DNA from: Bacteroidota bacterium
GTDB lineage: Bacteria > Bacteroidota > Bacteroidia > Chitinophagales > Chitinophagaceae
Assembly: GCA_023423405.1 (NCBI GenBank)
Contig: JAFAFR010000084.1
Coordinates: 184,738-248,737 of the forward strand
Direction: 5' to 3'
Length of the DNA: 64,000 nt
The position numbers and the translations under genes were made by a program. Under the pieces are notes generated by a model. That model worked only from the letters and a program-made list of their open reading frames with translations. It made no database searches and was not told the DNA's origin. Of the stretch, positions 1 to 8,051 are shown piece by piece. Numbering within the stretch: position 1 is the stretch's first letter; every line of letters starts with the position of its first letter.

Positions 1-372
1 ACCCATCCTGACATCGAAGGAAAGTTTCTGGTCGATCTCCTTAAACCCGATGGCGGTCACTTTCAAACGATAGGCAGCAGCTATGGCCAGTCCCTCGAAA
101 CTGAAATTTCCTCTTTTATCGGTGAGCATACCGTTCACGATGGTGTCGCGGCGCTTGCGGGTGAGGGTATCGAACTTGCTTTGGATGAGCTGCACCGACA
201 CCGCCTCGATACCTTTATTGGTGGAAGCGTCCACGATCCTGCCATAAAAACGGCCAATGTTCATGGCAGCGCCGCCGCCGGGGCCTCGCCCGGCGCCCAT
301 ACCGCCCGGAACCTGGGCCGACAGTGATAAAATGGAAAAGACGAAAAGGGTAGATATGATAAATTTCTTCAT
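1..372 (-). CDS. Outer-membrane receptor-like protein with carboxypeptidase-regulatory-like domain (5' part only)
   Basis: The reverse strand reads open from an ATG at 372 to the window edge, so only about 124 N-terminal residues are visible. They begin with a signal peptide (MKKFIISTLFVFSILSLSAQ), then a Gly-rich linker (GAGRGPGGGAA), then a segment starting GRFYGRIVDASTNKGIEAVS that looks like a CarboxypepD_reg beta-sandwich (GNFSFEGLAIAAAYRLKV). In Bacteroidota this arrangement precedes TonB-dependent or other outer-membrane beta-barrel proteins; the barrel would lie beyond the window. The exact family cannot be decided from this fragment. The gene is transcribed in the same direction as the upstream tRNA-His, from which a terminator separates it. 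Confidence 0.7.
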   Translation of the reverse strand, partial: MKKFIISTLFVFSILSLSAQVPGGMGAGRGPGGGAAMNIGRFYGRIVDASTNKGIEAVSVQLIQSKFDTLTRKRRDTIVNGMLTDKRGNFSFEGLAIAAAYRLKVTAIGFKEIDQKLSFDVRMG

Positions 373-525
373 ATGTGTTTGAATCGACCTGCAAATTTCC
401 GAAAATCAGGCTCCGCGCAAAAAACAAATGGATGAATGGTAGCAGGAAAGTTGCAGGCGGCCCATATCGGCGGCCACCCAACCGGCAGGCGGAAAAAGGA
501 GCCCGGCGAAGGCATGGTGCAGGGC

Positions 526-554
526 AAAAAAATCCCCGCGGGTGAGCGGGGAGT
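526..554 (-). terminator. Rho-independent terminator downstream of tRNA-His
   Basis: Read on the minus strand, TCCCCGC pairs with GCGGGGA (plus-strand arms 533-539 and 546-552) around a 6-nt loop and is followed by a run of seven T. It begins about 15 nt beyond the tRNA 3' end, so it most likely ends the tRNA transcript. Confidence 0.75.
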
Positions 555-567
555 CTTTTAAAAGGAG

Positions 568-642
568 GGAGGCTGATGGGTTTCGAACCCACGGCCTTCA
601 GTGCCACAAACTGACGCTCTAACCTACTGAGCTACAGCCTCC
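568..642 (-). tRNA. tRNA-His (anticodon GTG)
   Basis: The minus strand folds as a full cloverleaf. The acceptor GGAGGCTG pairs over eight bases with CAGCCTCC, including the extra G-1:C73 pair that marks tRNA-His. The anticodon arm is TCAGT-TTGTGGC-ACTGA, giving anticodon GTG, and the T-arm is GTGGG-TTCGAAA-CCCAT. The 3' CCA is not encoded. A promoter lies directly upstream and a terminator directly downstream, so it is a single-gene unit. Confidence 0.96.
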
Positions 643-653
643 ATAAGGGGGCA

Positions 654-685
654 CAAAAATAGGTAAAAAACTGAAACCGCCTCAA
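654..685 (-). promoter_or_regulatory. Promoter of tRNA-His, Bacteroidota type
   Basis: On the minus strand TATTTTTG (plus 654-661) matches the Bacteroidota -7 box TAnnTTTG. A TTG (plus 683-685) lies 21 nt upstream in the position of the -33 element. The tRNA 5' end is 12 nt downstream of the -7 box, a normal distance for transcription start and a short leader. Confidence 0.65.
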
Positions 686-769
686 CAGCCGGCAAAAAAT
701 ATTGCTTGCCGCCCATCATAATCACATGTTAATTGGACACAGTTGCAACAAGCCATGTTCAATTATCGT

Positions 770-777
770 TATTTTTG
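770..777 (+). promoter_or_regulatory. -7 promoter box for the S41 protease
   Basis: TATTTTTG matches TAnnTTTG and ends 27 nt before the ATG at 804. A TTG at 743-745 is 24 nt upstream, slightly wider than usual. The box lies so close to an alternative ATG at 783 that the ATG at 804 is the better start. Confidence 0.5.
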
Positions 778-803
778 GTAGAATGCAAAAACTGGTTGAT
801 TTT

Positions 804-2960
804 ATGTTCAGTAAAAAGAGCTTACCCGTGCTGGTGATCGTATTGTGCTGTGCCCTCTTTATCGGCTTCCGTTCCCTCGGAACCGAAGGCAGCCATCCGC
901 CCGGCAAATATGAAAAGATCCTTCACAACGTGGGCGATATCCTGGCCCAGGTGCACTACAGTCCCAAAAAAGTAGACGATGCTTTTTCCAAAGAAGTGTT
1001 TGGCAAATTCCTGGTGGCTGTGGATGGAGAAAAGAATATGTTCCTGAAGAGCGACATACAATCTCTCAAAAAATTCGAGACCAAACTCGACGACGAGATC
1101 AACGGCGCCGATGTGGAGTTTGTGCCGGCTGTTTCCGTGATCTACAAAGCAAGGGTACTTGAAGCCGAGGCCCTGGCGAAGGAACTTCTCTCCAAACCCT
1201 TTGAGTTCAACACCGATGAAGAAATTGTGCTGGAGCCCGAAAAACTCGACTTTCCCAAAAACGAGGCAGAGAAAAAGGAACGCTGGCGCAAGCGCATCAA
1301 ATACATGGTGCTGGAGCGCTACGTGGATCTCCAGGATACCCAGGAAAAGATGAAGGGAACCACCGGTTATGTGACCAAATCCAACGCCGATCTTGAAAAG
1401 GAAGCGCGTGAAAAAGTGGGTAAGATCATCAACCGTATGTTCGAACGCCTCAAACTAAAATACACCGACGACGACCGTTTCAACCAATACGTAAATGTGG
1501 TGACCAATGCCATGGATCCCCACACCGCTTTTTTCCCACCCGTTGATAAAAGATATTTCGATGAGCAGATGAGCGGCCGCTTTTTTGGCATCGGCGCTTC
1601 CCTCCAGGAAGCAGATGGCCAGATCCGCATCGGCTCCGTGATCACCGGCTCACCCGCGTGGAAAAGCAACCAGGTGAACGTGGGTGATATTGTAATGAAG
1701 GTTGGCCAGGGCGCCGAAGAGCCCACCGACCTTACCGGCTACAGCACCGAAGATGCGGTTAAACTGATCCGCGGTAAAAAAGGAACCGAAGTGCGCCTCA
1801 CGCTGCGCAAAACCGATGGCAGCATTAAAGTGGTGAACATCATCCGCGACGAAATTGTGCAGGATGAAGCCTTTGCCCGCAGCGCCATTGTCAGCAACGG
1901 CAAAAGCAAGATCGGCTTCATCTGGCTGCCCGAGTTCTATGCCGACTTCGACAATCCCAAAGGCAACCGTTGCGCGGTGGATGTGGCCAAAGAACTGATC
2001 AAACTCAAAGAACAGAAAGTGGACGGCGTGATCATGGACCTCCGCAACAATGGCGGCGGCTCGCTCTACGACGTGGTGCAGATGGTGGGCCTCTTCATTG
2101 AAGATGGTCCCGTGGTGCAGGTGCGCGACCGCGACGGCAAACCCAGCATCATGCGCGACCGCGACAAATCAGTGTTGTACGACGGCCCGCTGGCCGTAAT
2201 GGTGAACGAATTCAGCGCCTCCGCTTCCGAAATATTCGCAGCCGCCATCCAGGACTACAAACGCGGCATCGTGATCGGTAGCACCACTACCTATGGTAAA
2301 GGCACGGTTCAGCGCAACATCGGTCTTGATAAAGAAACCGGTATGTACAGCTCCAACAGCGAACTGGGAACCATCAAGCTGACCCTCCAGAAATTCTATC
2401 GCATCAACGGTGGTTCCACCCAACTGCGCGGCGTGAGCTCCGACGTGGTGATCCCCGATGTATTGGAAAAATCCAAAGTGCGCGAGAAAGACGATCCCGA
2501 TGCCCTGCCCTGGGATGAGATCCAGAAATCACCCTATACCACCTGGAAAGCGCCTTACGACATTGACGTCGTGACCCGCAACAGCCAGCAGCGCGTGAAT
2601 GGCAACGAGGCCTTCAACAAGATCAAGGAAGGAACAGTATGGTTGGCCGAGCAGAACGATAAAGTGTATTCTCTCAACATCGATAAGTTCCGGGCGGATA
2701 AGAAAAAGATCAACGCCACCGTGAAGGACATCGAGGGTTACAATAAGCTGAAGCAGGAACTGGCAGTGGATGATGTGCCGGGTGAAGACACCCGCTTCGC
2801 TACCGATACCGACAAAATGGAGCGTTACAAGAACTGGAAGAAAAACCTCCGTTCCGATATCTACCTCGACGAAGCCATCAACGCCGTGAACGATATGGTA
2901 TACCAGCGCAATATCGCGCTGGGCCGGCAACCGGTGGTAACGCCGCAGGTGCAGCAGTGA
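804..2960 (+). CDS. Carboxy-terminal processing protease, S41 family (Prc/Tsp type)
   Basis: A periplasmic tail-specific protease that degrades or trims proteins from their C-terminus. From the ATG at 804 it has 718 residues: an N-terminal hydrophobic signal/anchor (LPVLVIVLCCALFIG), a long helical N-terminal domain, a PDZ domain near residues 255-345 (FFGIGASL, GSPAWKS, VNVGDIV) and the S41 catalytic domain. The Ser/Lys dyad is S473 in FSASASEIFAAA and K499 in YGKGTVQ, as in E. coli Prc. A C-terminal extension of about 170 residues is typical of the long Prc subfamily (about 680-720 aa). In-frame ATGs at 702 and 783 exist, but the -7 box at 770 favours 804. Confidence 0.93.
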   Translation: MFSKKSLPVLVIVLCCALFIGFRSLGTEGSHPPGKYEKILHNVGDILAQVHYSPKKVDDAFSKEVFGKFLVAVDGEKNMFLKSDIQSLKKFETKLDDEINGADVEFVPAVSVIYKARVLEAEALAKELLSKPFEFNTDEEIVLEPEKLDFPKNEAEKKERWRKRIKYMVLERYVDLQDTQEKMKGTTGYVTKSNADLEKEAREKVGKIINRMFERLKLKYTDDDRFNQYVNVVTNAMDPHTAFFPPVDKRYFDEQMSGRFFGIGASLQEADGQIRIGSVITGSPAWKSNQVNVGDIVMKVGQGAEEPTDLTGYSTEDAVKLIRGKKGTEVRLTLRKTDGSIKVVNIIRDEIVQDEAFARSAIVSNGKSKIGFIWLPEFYADFDNPKGNRCAVDVAKELIKLKEQKVDGVIMDLRNNGGGSLYDVVQMVGLFIEDGPVVQVRDRDGKPSIMRDRDKSVLYDGPLAVMVNEFSASASEIFAAAIQDYKRGIVIGSTTTYGKGTVQRNIGLDKETGMYSSNSELGTIKLTLQKFYRINGGSTQLRGVSSDVVIPDVLEKSKVREKDDPDALPWDEIQKSPYTTWKAPYDIDVVTRNSQQRVNGNEAFNKIKEGTVWLAEQNDKVYSLNIDKFRADKKKINATVKDIEGYNKLKQELAVDDVPGEDTRFATDTDKMERYKNWKKNLRSDIYLDEAINAVNDMVYQRNIALGRQPVVTPQVQQ

Positions 2961-2976
2961 TCCCGGCGCCCGCGTT

Positions 2977-3480
2977 TCAGAGATAGCGTTCTTTCAGGAT
3001 ATTCATATGATGCTGTACGTGCCCGGCCATGGTAAAACACAGGGCCGCGGTGCTTACTGCATGATTGCTGGCAGTACCTGTTGCGGCCAGTTGTTCCGCT
3101 GAAAAATTATTGATCATCTGGATATTGCTCTTGCGCAGGCGCATGAATTCTTTGATCATGTCTTTCCATCCGCGGGCGGTAACGTCGGCTTTTTCAGCCC
3201 AGGCATTTTCATCAAATCCAGGCAGGGGAGTGGTATCGAAGCGGGCAATGCGCAACGCGCGGTAAGAAAACACCCGTTCGGCGTCGATGATGTGCTGCAG
3301 CACCTGTTTCACCGTCCATTTGCCGTCGGCATAGGCATAGTCGATTTTGGCTGGCGGAATCTCCAGCAGCAGGGTATGGAATTTCCTGGTGTTCTTCTTC
3401 AGCGTTTTGATGATGTCGTCGCTTTCTACCGGTTTCACATAAGCGCTGAAGGCTTCGGAATGAACGAGGTTGTATTTCAT
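2977..3480 (-). CDS. DinB family protein
   Basis: A 167-residue four-helix-bundle protein of the DinB/YfiT superfamily, many members of which are metal-dependent thiol transferases. The putative metal ligands are visible as H63 (QHIIDAE) and the C-terminal GHVQHH motif (H154, H158). The KWTVKQVLQHIIDAE segment is characteristic of DinB_2 proteins. The substrate cannot be read from sequence; a bacillithiol-dependent role is possible because bshC and a second DinB-type protein are in the window. The gene is convergent with the S41 protease (16 nt between stops) and has a TTTGKRG heptamer array immediately before its start codon. Confidence 0.85.
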   Translation of the reverse strand: MKYNLVHSEAFSAYVKPVESDDIIKTLKKNTRKFHTLLLEIPPAKIDYAYADGKWTVKQVLQHIIDAERVFSYRALRIARFDTTPLPGFDENAWAEKADVTARGWKDMIKEFMRLRKSNIQMINNFSAEQLAATGTASNHAVSTAALCFTMAGHVQHHMNILKERYL

Positions 3481-3481
3481 T

Positions 3482-3516
3482 GGTTTGTAGTTTGTGGTTT
3501 GGGGTTTGGAGTTGGG
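3482..3516 (+). repeat. TTTGKRG heptamer array, copy A
   Basis: Consecutive 7-mers read TTTGTAG, TTTGTGG, TTTGGGG, TTTGGAG, then a partial TTGGG. Similar arrays occur at 8211-8258 (reverse orientation) and 63788-63818. This copy touches the start codon of the minus-strand DinB gene, so its C-rich complement would lie in that gene's 5' leader. Confidence 0.85.
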
Positions 3517-3705
3517 CGGCGTTGCTCAGCGGCAGGGTTTTGGGTTACTAAGTTAAGCGAGGGCTCGGCTATTTCCAATTTTTTCGACAGCATGCAGGAA
3601 TGCCAATGCTCCCTTTTTTCTTTTTATTCCCTGACTGTTTATATCTTTCCGGCAACTTTTTTATGCAGATAATTCCCGCCGCATAAAAAATTTGGCATCG
3701 AAATC

Positions 3706-4275
3706 TTGCCCAATTACACCAAAAAAATTGATGATCTGTATAACGCCTACGTCTTTGCCAAAACAAATGAATTCAATCAAAAAAGTATTTCGGAAGCACA
3801 CAAGTTGTTGAGCAAACACATTGTTGCAACAAACTGGCAGGGAAAATTTCGCATACACAATATGTATGTTTCTACGCCTGACGGACGTATTGAATATGTA
3901 GCAGCATCGCCCAATGTAGTAGAAGCCGAAATGAAGAAATTTTACAACGACACAGCCGTTTTGCTTACAATGGATTTAAGTATGGAAGAAGTATTTTTCT
4001 ATGCTTCACTTATTCACCTGGTATTTGTAAAAATTCACCCATGGAATGACGGAAACGGAAGAACTGCAAGGTTATTGGAAAAATGGTTTTTGGCTCAAAA
4101 GCTGGGAGAAAAAGCGTGGTTTGTTCAAAGTGAAAAAATGTACTACCAGCAGCATCAAACTTATTACAAAAACATCCGGTTGTTGGGCCTGGAATACCCC
4201 GAATTGGATTACAGCCAGGCATTGCCTTTTGCGCTGATGTTGCCAAACGCTGTATGCAATAGCCAGGAAAGCTGA
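3706..4275 (+). CDS. Fic domain protein, possibly 5'-truncated
   Basis: This 189-residue protein carries a Fic core motif HPWNDGNGRTARLLEKW (H111 catalytic, GNGR anion-binding loop), typical of enzymes that transfer AMP or another phosphate-containing group to target hydroxyls. The start is a TTG. The frame is open back to 3673 (upstream residues HKKFGIEI) behind a TAA at 3670, with no ATG in that stretch, so the N-terminus may be missing. I find no clear inhibitory motif (S/T)xxxE(G/N) in the protein, although class II Fic proteins normally carry one upstream. The gene is clearly more AT-rich than its neighbours, suggesting horizontal transfer or decay. No antitoxin gene adjoins it. Confidence 0.75.
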   Translation: MPNYTKKIDDLYNAYVFAKTNEFNQKSISEAHKLLSKHIVATNWQGKFRIHNMYVSTPDGRIEYVAASPNVVEAEMKKFYNDTAVLLTMDLSMEEVFFYASLIHLVFVKIHPWNDGNGRTARLLEKWFLAQKLGEKAWFVQSEKMYYQQHQTYYKNIRLLGLEYPELDYSQALPFALMLPNAVCNSQES

Positions 4276-4307
4276 ATACGACCGGCCGGTAACAAAATTT
4301 CCCTTAT

Positions 4308-4321
4308 GTAACTAAAGTAAC
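4308..4321. promoter_or_regulatory. Possible operator upstream of SQR
   Basis: GTAACTAAAGTAAC is a near-palindrome (one mismatch per arm around a central AA) 52 nt before the SQR start. Size and symmetry resemble Crp/Fnr-family sites, but no regulator gene adjoins it, so the call rests on symmetry and position alone. Confidence 0.3.
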
Positions 4322-4373
4322 CGTACGGGTGTTGGAATGTTTGCAGATTTGTATTCCTTACAGCATCTGTCAA

Positions 4374-5633
4374 ATGAAACAACATTATCAAGTACTGGTC
4401 ATTGGCGGGGGAACGGCAGGCATTATGACCGCCGCTCAATTGCAGAAAAAGAAGCCGGGTATATCCGTGGCAATTGTTGAGCCCTCCGAAATTCATTACT
4501 ATCAGCCGGCATTTACCCTGGTAGGTGCGGGTGCTTATGCAATGGACAAAACCAGAAGGCCGGAAGCGTCGTTGATACCGCCCGGTGTGGATTGGATCAG
4601 GGACAAAGTGACCGTCATTGACCCCATTGAAAACAAGGTGGAAACGGAGAAAAATGGTCATATAGGATATGACTACCTGGTAGTTGCTACCGGGCTTGTG
4701 TATGACCTTTCCCTGATAGAGGGATTGGAGGAGGCTTTGGCCCAAGGCGTGGTTTGCAGTAACTATATTGATCCCGAATATACCTGGAAATGTCTTCGGG
4801 ATTTTAAAGGGGGTAATGCCGTTTTCACAATGCCGGCCACTCCGGTAAAATGTGGTGGCGCGCCGCAGAAAATCATGTACCTGGCGGCGGACTATTTCAG
4901 GAAGAAGGGCGTGGATAAGCATACAAACATCGTATTTGCCACACCGGGCACGGTTATTTTTGGCGTGAAGGTGGTAGCCGAAACACTGATGAAAGTGCTC
5001 CGCAGGTATAAGATCCGGTTTACGCCATTTCATGCGCCGCTAAAGATTGATCCTGATAAAAAAATTGTGTATTTCAGGAATATGGAGCCAGTCGAAAATA
5101 AAATTTCGGCCAATGGCGCCAATATTTCCGCAGCGCAGGCGGAAGAAGAGAGATTAGTAGGAATGCCGTTTGAATTCCTTCACCTGGCGCCGCCGCAAAC
5201 AGCGCCGGCATTGATCAGGAAATCGGATTTATGTAATGATGCAGGGTGGCTCGACGTAGACATCCATAGCCTTCAGCACAAAACACATCACAATATATTC
5301 GGGCTGGGTGATGTAGCTGCATTGCCCACCGCTAAAACCGGCGCAGCCATCCGCAAGCAGGCCCCCGTGGTGGTGGACAATATACTCAGGCTATTGGCCG
5401 GTAGGCCGGCGGATAACAAATCTTACGACGGATATTCCTCCTGCCCGCTGGTAACCGGTTACGGCAAAATGGTGTTGGCGGAATTCAATTACAAAAATGA
5501 ATTTACGCCTGATCCGATGTTAAAGCTGCTGCTGGTGTTCAAAAGTTATAAAGAGCACTGGCGGTTGTGGGTGTTAAAGAAATACATGCTTCCCTACATG
5601 TACTGGAATAAAATGATGAAAGGAAAGATGTAG
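4374..5633 (+). CDS. sqr: Sulfide:quinone oxidoreductase, SQOR-like
   Basis: A 419-residue membrane-associated flavoprotein expected to oxidise sulfide and pass electrons to the quinone pool. It starts with a Rossmann FAD site (VLVIGGGTAGIMTAAQL) and has the second FAD motif GLGDVAALPTAKTG. The two redox cysteines of the eukaryote-like SQOR group are visible: C160 in ATPVKCGGAPQK and C357 in SSCPLVTGYGK. The C-terminus WRLWVLKKYMLPYMYWNKM resembles the amphipathic membrane-contact end of that group. I chose the ATG at 4374 because the Rossmann strand follows within ten residues; an upstream in-frame ATG at 4329 would add 15 unrelated residues. It heads a short run with the next two genes. Confidence 0.88.
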   Translation: MKQHYQVLVIGGGTAGIMTAAQLQKKKPGISVAIVEPSEIHYYQPAFTLVGAGAYAMDKTRRPEASLIPPGVDWIRDKVTVIDPIENKVETEKNGHIGYDYLVVATGLVYDLSLIEGLEEALAQGVVCSNYIDPEYTWKCLRDFKGGNAVFTMPATPVKCGGAPQKIMYLAADYFRKKGVDKHTNIVFATPGTVIFGVKVVAETLMKVLRRYKIRFTPFHAPLKIDPDKKIVYFRNMEPVENKISANGANISAAQAEEERLVGMPFEFLHLAPPQTAPALIRKSDLCNDAGWLDVDIHSLQHKTHHNIFGLGDVAALPTAKTGAAIRKQAPVVVDNILRLLAGRPADNKSYDGYSSCPLVTGYGKMVLAEFNYKNEFTPDPMLKLLLVFKSYKEHWRLWVLKKYMLPYMYWNKMMKGKM

Positions 5634-5666
5634 TGGCCCTGCAACATCATACAAAAAATACAGCGA

Positions 5667-5900
5667 ATGAAATACTATTTTAGAAACTGGACAGTGATGC
5701 GGTTGATTCGGCTGGCCCTCGGCGTTATCATTCTTGTCCAGGGTATTGTGGCGAAAGATTTGTTTTCCCTGGCATTGGGTGGATTCCTGTCCCTCATGCC
5801 CTTGCTGAATATAGGTTGCTGTGGTGTTTCGGGTTGTTCTGTAACCGTTCCGAAAAGAAGCCAAAAAGCGGAAGAGGCAACCTATGAAGAAGTCCGTTAG
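5667..5900 (+). CDS. Small membrane protein, YgaP-like transmembrane domain (DUF2892-type)
   Basis: This 77-residue protein has two hydrophobic segments (LIRLALGVIILVQGIV and LFSLALGGFLSLMPLL) followed by a cysteine-rich turn, NIGCCGVSGCSV, and a charged tail. The MRLIRLALG start of the first helix and overall size fit the YgaP-type transmembrane family, often found beside rhodanese and sulfide-oxidation genes. It lies 33 nt behind the SQR gene on the same strand, so a membrane role in sulfane-sulfur handling, perhaps through the cysteines, is plausible but not shown. Confidence 0.7.
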   Translation: MKYYFRNWTVMRLIRLALGVIILVQGIVAKDLFSLALGGFLSLMPLLNIGCCGVSGCSVTVPKRSQKAEEATYEEVR

Positions 5901-5908
5901 GAGCAGTT

Positions 5909-6652
5909 ATGCATGGACTTAAACGGCTGCTGGTGGCAGCGATCTGGATATTTGGAAGTAAAAATTCAGCGGCACAATCTCATCAGGATATTTGGTTGCG
6001 CAACACACTGGTTCTTCCTGTTGGCAAAAACACGACAGTGGAGGGAGAATTTCAGCACCGGCGGCAAAACGGCTTTCAAAACAGGAATATGTTTAGCCAT
6101 AACCTGATGTTTGCGTTCAGGGGCTGGTTGCATTACCAATATAATCCCAATACAAAATTTTCCGTGTCACCCTTTGCCTGGTTTTCCAACTATCGTATGA
6201 TCCGGCGCCAGGCAGACGAAACGGTTGCGCCGGACAATGAAATCCGGATTTCCATTGCGAGCGAACTGCAGCACGAAATGAGTAAGCGGTTTTTCCTGGT
6301 GAGCAGGAATGCCTTGGAATACCGCCTGTTCAGCAACCCGCAGCCCAATATTGCGCGGTTGCGTACGCGATGGGGCGGCAGGTGGGCGATTGGCGAAACC
6401 ATCCGGCTGACCGTATTTGACGAGGTGTTTTTCAACCTGACCGGAACGGCAATAGAACATTTTTTTGACCACAACAGGATGGGTGTGAACATCGAATGCC
6501 GTGTTTCGCGCCGCCTGAAGTTTGATGCCGGCTATATTTATTTGACCAGGCTACCCCTGAATTCACGGACAACTGTATACGAAAACAATGTGTTTCTGAA
6601 TGTGACGTATGAACTGAAAAAGCGTACAGGAAAAAATGCCGGCGGCACCTGA
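5909..6652 (+). CDS. DUF2490 outer-membrane barrel-like protein
   Basis: A 247-residue exported protein with a short signal sequence (LLVAAIWIFGSKNSAAQ) and a DUF2490-like body: alternating hydrophobic and polar strands, aromatic residues and the opening pattern QDIWLRNTLVLPVGKN. Family members are predicted small outer-membrane beta-barrels of unknown function. It starts 8 nt after the YgaP-like gene, so the two are probably co-transcribed with SQR. No catalytic motif is visible. The third position in the SQR cluster suggests an envelope role in the same physiology. Confidence 0.75.
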   Translation: MHGLKRLLVAAIWIFGSKNSAAQSHQDIWLRNTLVLPVGKNTTVEGEFQHRRQNGFQNRNMFSHNLMFAFRGWLHYQYNPNTKFSVSPFAWFSNYRMIRRQADETVAPDNEIRISIASELQHEMSKRFFLVSRNALEYRLFSNPQPNIARLRTRWGGRWAIGETIRLTVFDEVFFNLTGTAIEHFFDHNRMGVNIECRVSRRLKFDAGYIYLTRLPLNSRTTVYENNVFLNVTYELKKRTGKNAGGT

Positions 6653-6662
6653 CTGCTCTGGT

Positions 6663-6866
6663 TTAAACGCGTTGGTAGGCAAAATACCAGCAGGAAACAA
6701 TCACCATGCCCAGTAGCAGGAATGCCGATGGCTCTATGTACTGGGGAACCACCATCAGCGTCAGGAAACCGGCGATATTTATGAAAAGAAATAGCCGGCA
6801 CAAACTTTTCGTTAGCCGGCTTCTGGCTGCCAAGGCGGCCAGAACAATGATGTTCAATGGATTCAT
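6663..6866 (-). CDS. Small two-helix membrane protein, hypothetical
   Basis: A 67-residue frame with two hydrophobic segments (SLCRLFLFINIAGFLTLMVV and AFLLLGMVIVSCWYFAY) linked by PQYIEPS. The positive-inside pattern (ARSRLTKSLCR before helix 1) and strong hydrophobicity suggest a real gene. The overlapping plus-strand frame 6706-6903 is polar and without recognisable pattern. I do not recognise a family. It converges with the DUF2490 gene with 10 nt between stops. Confidence 0.45.
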   Translation of the reverse strand: MNPLNIIVLAALAARSRLTKSLCRLFLFINIAGFLTLMVVPQYIEPSAFLLLGMVIVSCWYFAYQRV

Positions 6867-6942
6867 TACCCGGGCCGCAGGTTATAAGACTGATGCTGGT
6901 TGAGTCCCTCTCATGATTTCAACCCGCATGCTTCCGGCCCGG

Positions 6943-7434
6943 TTATTTATCCAGTTCCCTTCGCAGGCTGTCGAGGTCCAGCGGTTTCGTATACATCTCT
7001 AATGAGCCATCGCTTTTTTTAGGCCAAAGTTCTTTTGCGCGATCCCAATACAATTCAACACCATTTCCGTCCGGGTCATCAAGGTATAAGGCTTCCGAAA
7101 CGCCATGGTCGCTTGCCCCTGTCAACGGGTAACCGGCCTTTTTTAAACGGTCGTAAATCAATGCCAGGTCTCTTCTTGCAGGATATACTATTGCAGTATG
7201 AAACAAACCTACTCCATGCCTTGGCGCAGGCGATGCTCCTTCGCTGTACCAGGTATTTAATCCAATGTGATGGTGATAACCACCGGCCGACAAAAATGCC
7301 GCCTGGTCACCATACAGGGTGGTGACTTCAAAACCCAGGAGGTCACGGTAAAACCTGAGCGCCCGGTCCAAGTCAGCAACTTTTAAATGAACGTGGCCAA
7401 TATGCGTTTGGGGTGGAATTCTATAGTCGCTCAT
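6943..7434 (-). CDS. VOC family protein (glyoxalase / extradiol dioxygenase type)
   Basis: This 163-residue protein shows the paired beta-alpha-beta-beta-beta modules of the vicinal oxygen chelate fold. The first module contains IGHVHLKVADLDRALRFYRD, the second LFHTAIVYPARRDLALIYDR. Candidate metal ligands are the His of GHVHLKV, the His of LFHTAI and the Glu of GVELYWDR. The phrase DDPDGNGVELYWDR is common in CatE-like catechol 2,3-dioxygenase-related proteins. The substrate is unknown. The gene stands alone, with the repeat-rich gap upstream of its start. Confidence 0.85.
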   Translation of the reverse strand: MSDYRIPPQTHIGHVHLKVADLDRALRFYRDLLGFEVTTLYGDQAAFLSAGGYHHHIGLNTWYSEGASPAPRHGVGLFHTAIVYPARRDLALIYDRLKKAGYPLTGASDHGVSEALYLDDPDGNGVELYWDRAKELWPKKSDGSLEMYTKPLDLDSLRRELDK

Positions 7435-7708
7435 ATTACTGGCATGTTTTATCGTGTGTCCCGAACAGTGAAAAACTACGCTGGTCCGACGCTTCTTTCC
7501 GAAAGGAGGGTGCGTATAGCTAAAGTACTAAAAGCACCAGAAAAAACTTTTTCGAAATACCACCAACTGTATCAACAGGCCGTCGACTCACTATCGAAAC
7601 ACTATACAGGCAGTATAGCAATCGCTCTACGGCAGCATGGATCAGTAACAAAATGAAGAAACGCTGGGCCCGGAAACTGTGCTAAAGCGGCAAAACCGGC
7701 GGGCCCAA

Positions 7709-7771
7709 CGACCGTCCGCGCCACAAAAACGACCGCCCGCGCCGTGCCGCCGACCGCCCGCGACAAACCCG
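7709..7771. repeat. 21-bp tandem repeat, three units
   Basis: Three GC-rich units start at 7709, 7730 and 7751, each beginning CGACCGYCCGCG. The first ten to twelve bases are nearly identical and the rest diverges. Although 21 bp is a multiple of three, no flanking coding sequence makes this look like part of a protein gene. Confidence 0.75.
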
Positions 7772-7800
7772 AAATGCTTCCGGTTTTTTGTTGTAACCTT

Positions 7801-7817
7801 ATCACTGTAACAGTGAT
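7801..7817. promoter_or_regulatory. Perfect inverted repeat, possible operator
   Basis: ATCACTG-TAA-CAGTGAT is a perfect palindrome with 7-bp arms and a 3-nt centre. It has no T run, so it is not a normal terminator. It is more than 360 nt from the nearest gene start, so its target is unclear. Confidence 0.4.
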
Positions 7818-8051
7818 CCATAACCTAAAGAAAAACCAATGAAAGCGAACTTCCTCTTTCTGCGAGCCAGGCATCCCCCTGCCTCCTAAACCGGCTCGTA
7901 TAAACACCACGGGGCCAGCCCCTTCCAGCCGCCTCTGGCATATCCCCGCACACAAGCGCAAAAAGGAGCCATGCCCTCAAAGAGATCTTTGACATATTGG
8001 AAAACAAAAGTCCCAAACTGCGGTCCATGCGCCGTGCACACGCCCTGCATC

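Noticed and set aside
3482..3516. CRISPR-like or telomere-like array
   Set aside because: Units are contiguous 7-mers without spacers, and no cas gene is present. Called a dispersed heptamer repeat instead.
4281..4290. Palindrome ACCGGCCGGT after the Fic gene
   Set aside because: Too short for a stable terminator and not followed by a T run.
2977..6866. A mobile element carrying the Fic and SQR genes
   Set aside because: Composition of the Fic gene is unusual, but no transposase, integrase, terminal repeats or attachment sites were found around it.
7447..7656. 70-codon plus-strand frame after the VOC gene
   Set aside because: No hydrophobic pattern, family motif or promoter box; contains an inverted repeat. 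Could be a remnant, but not supported as a gene.
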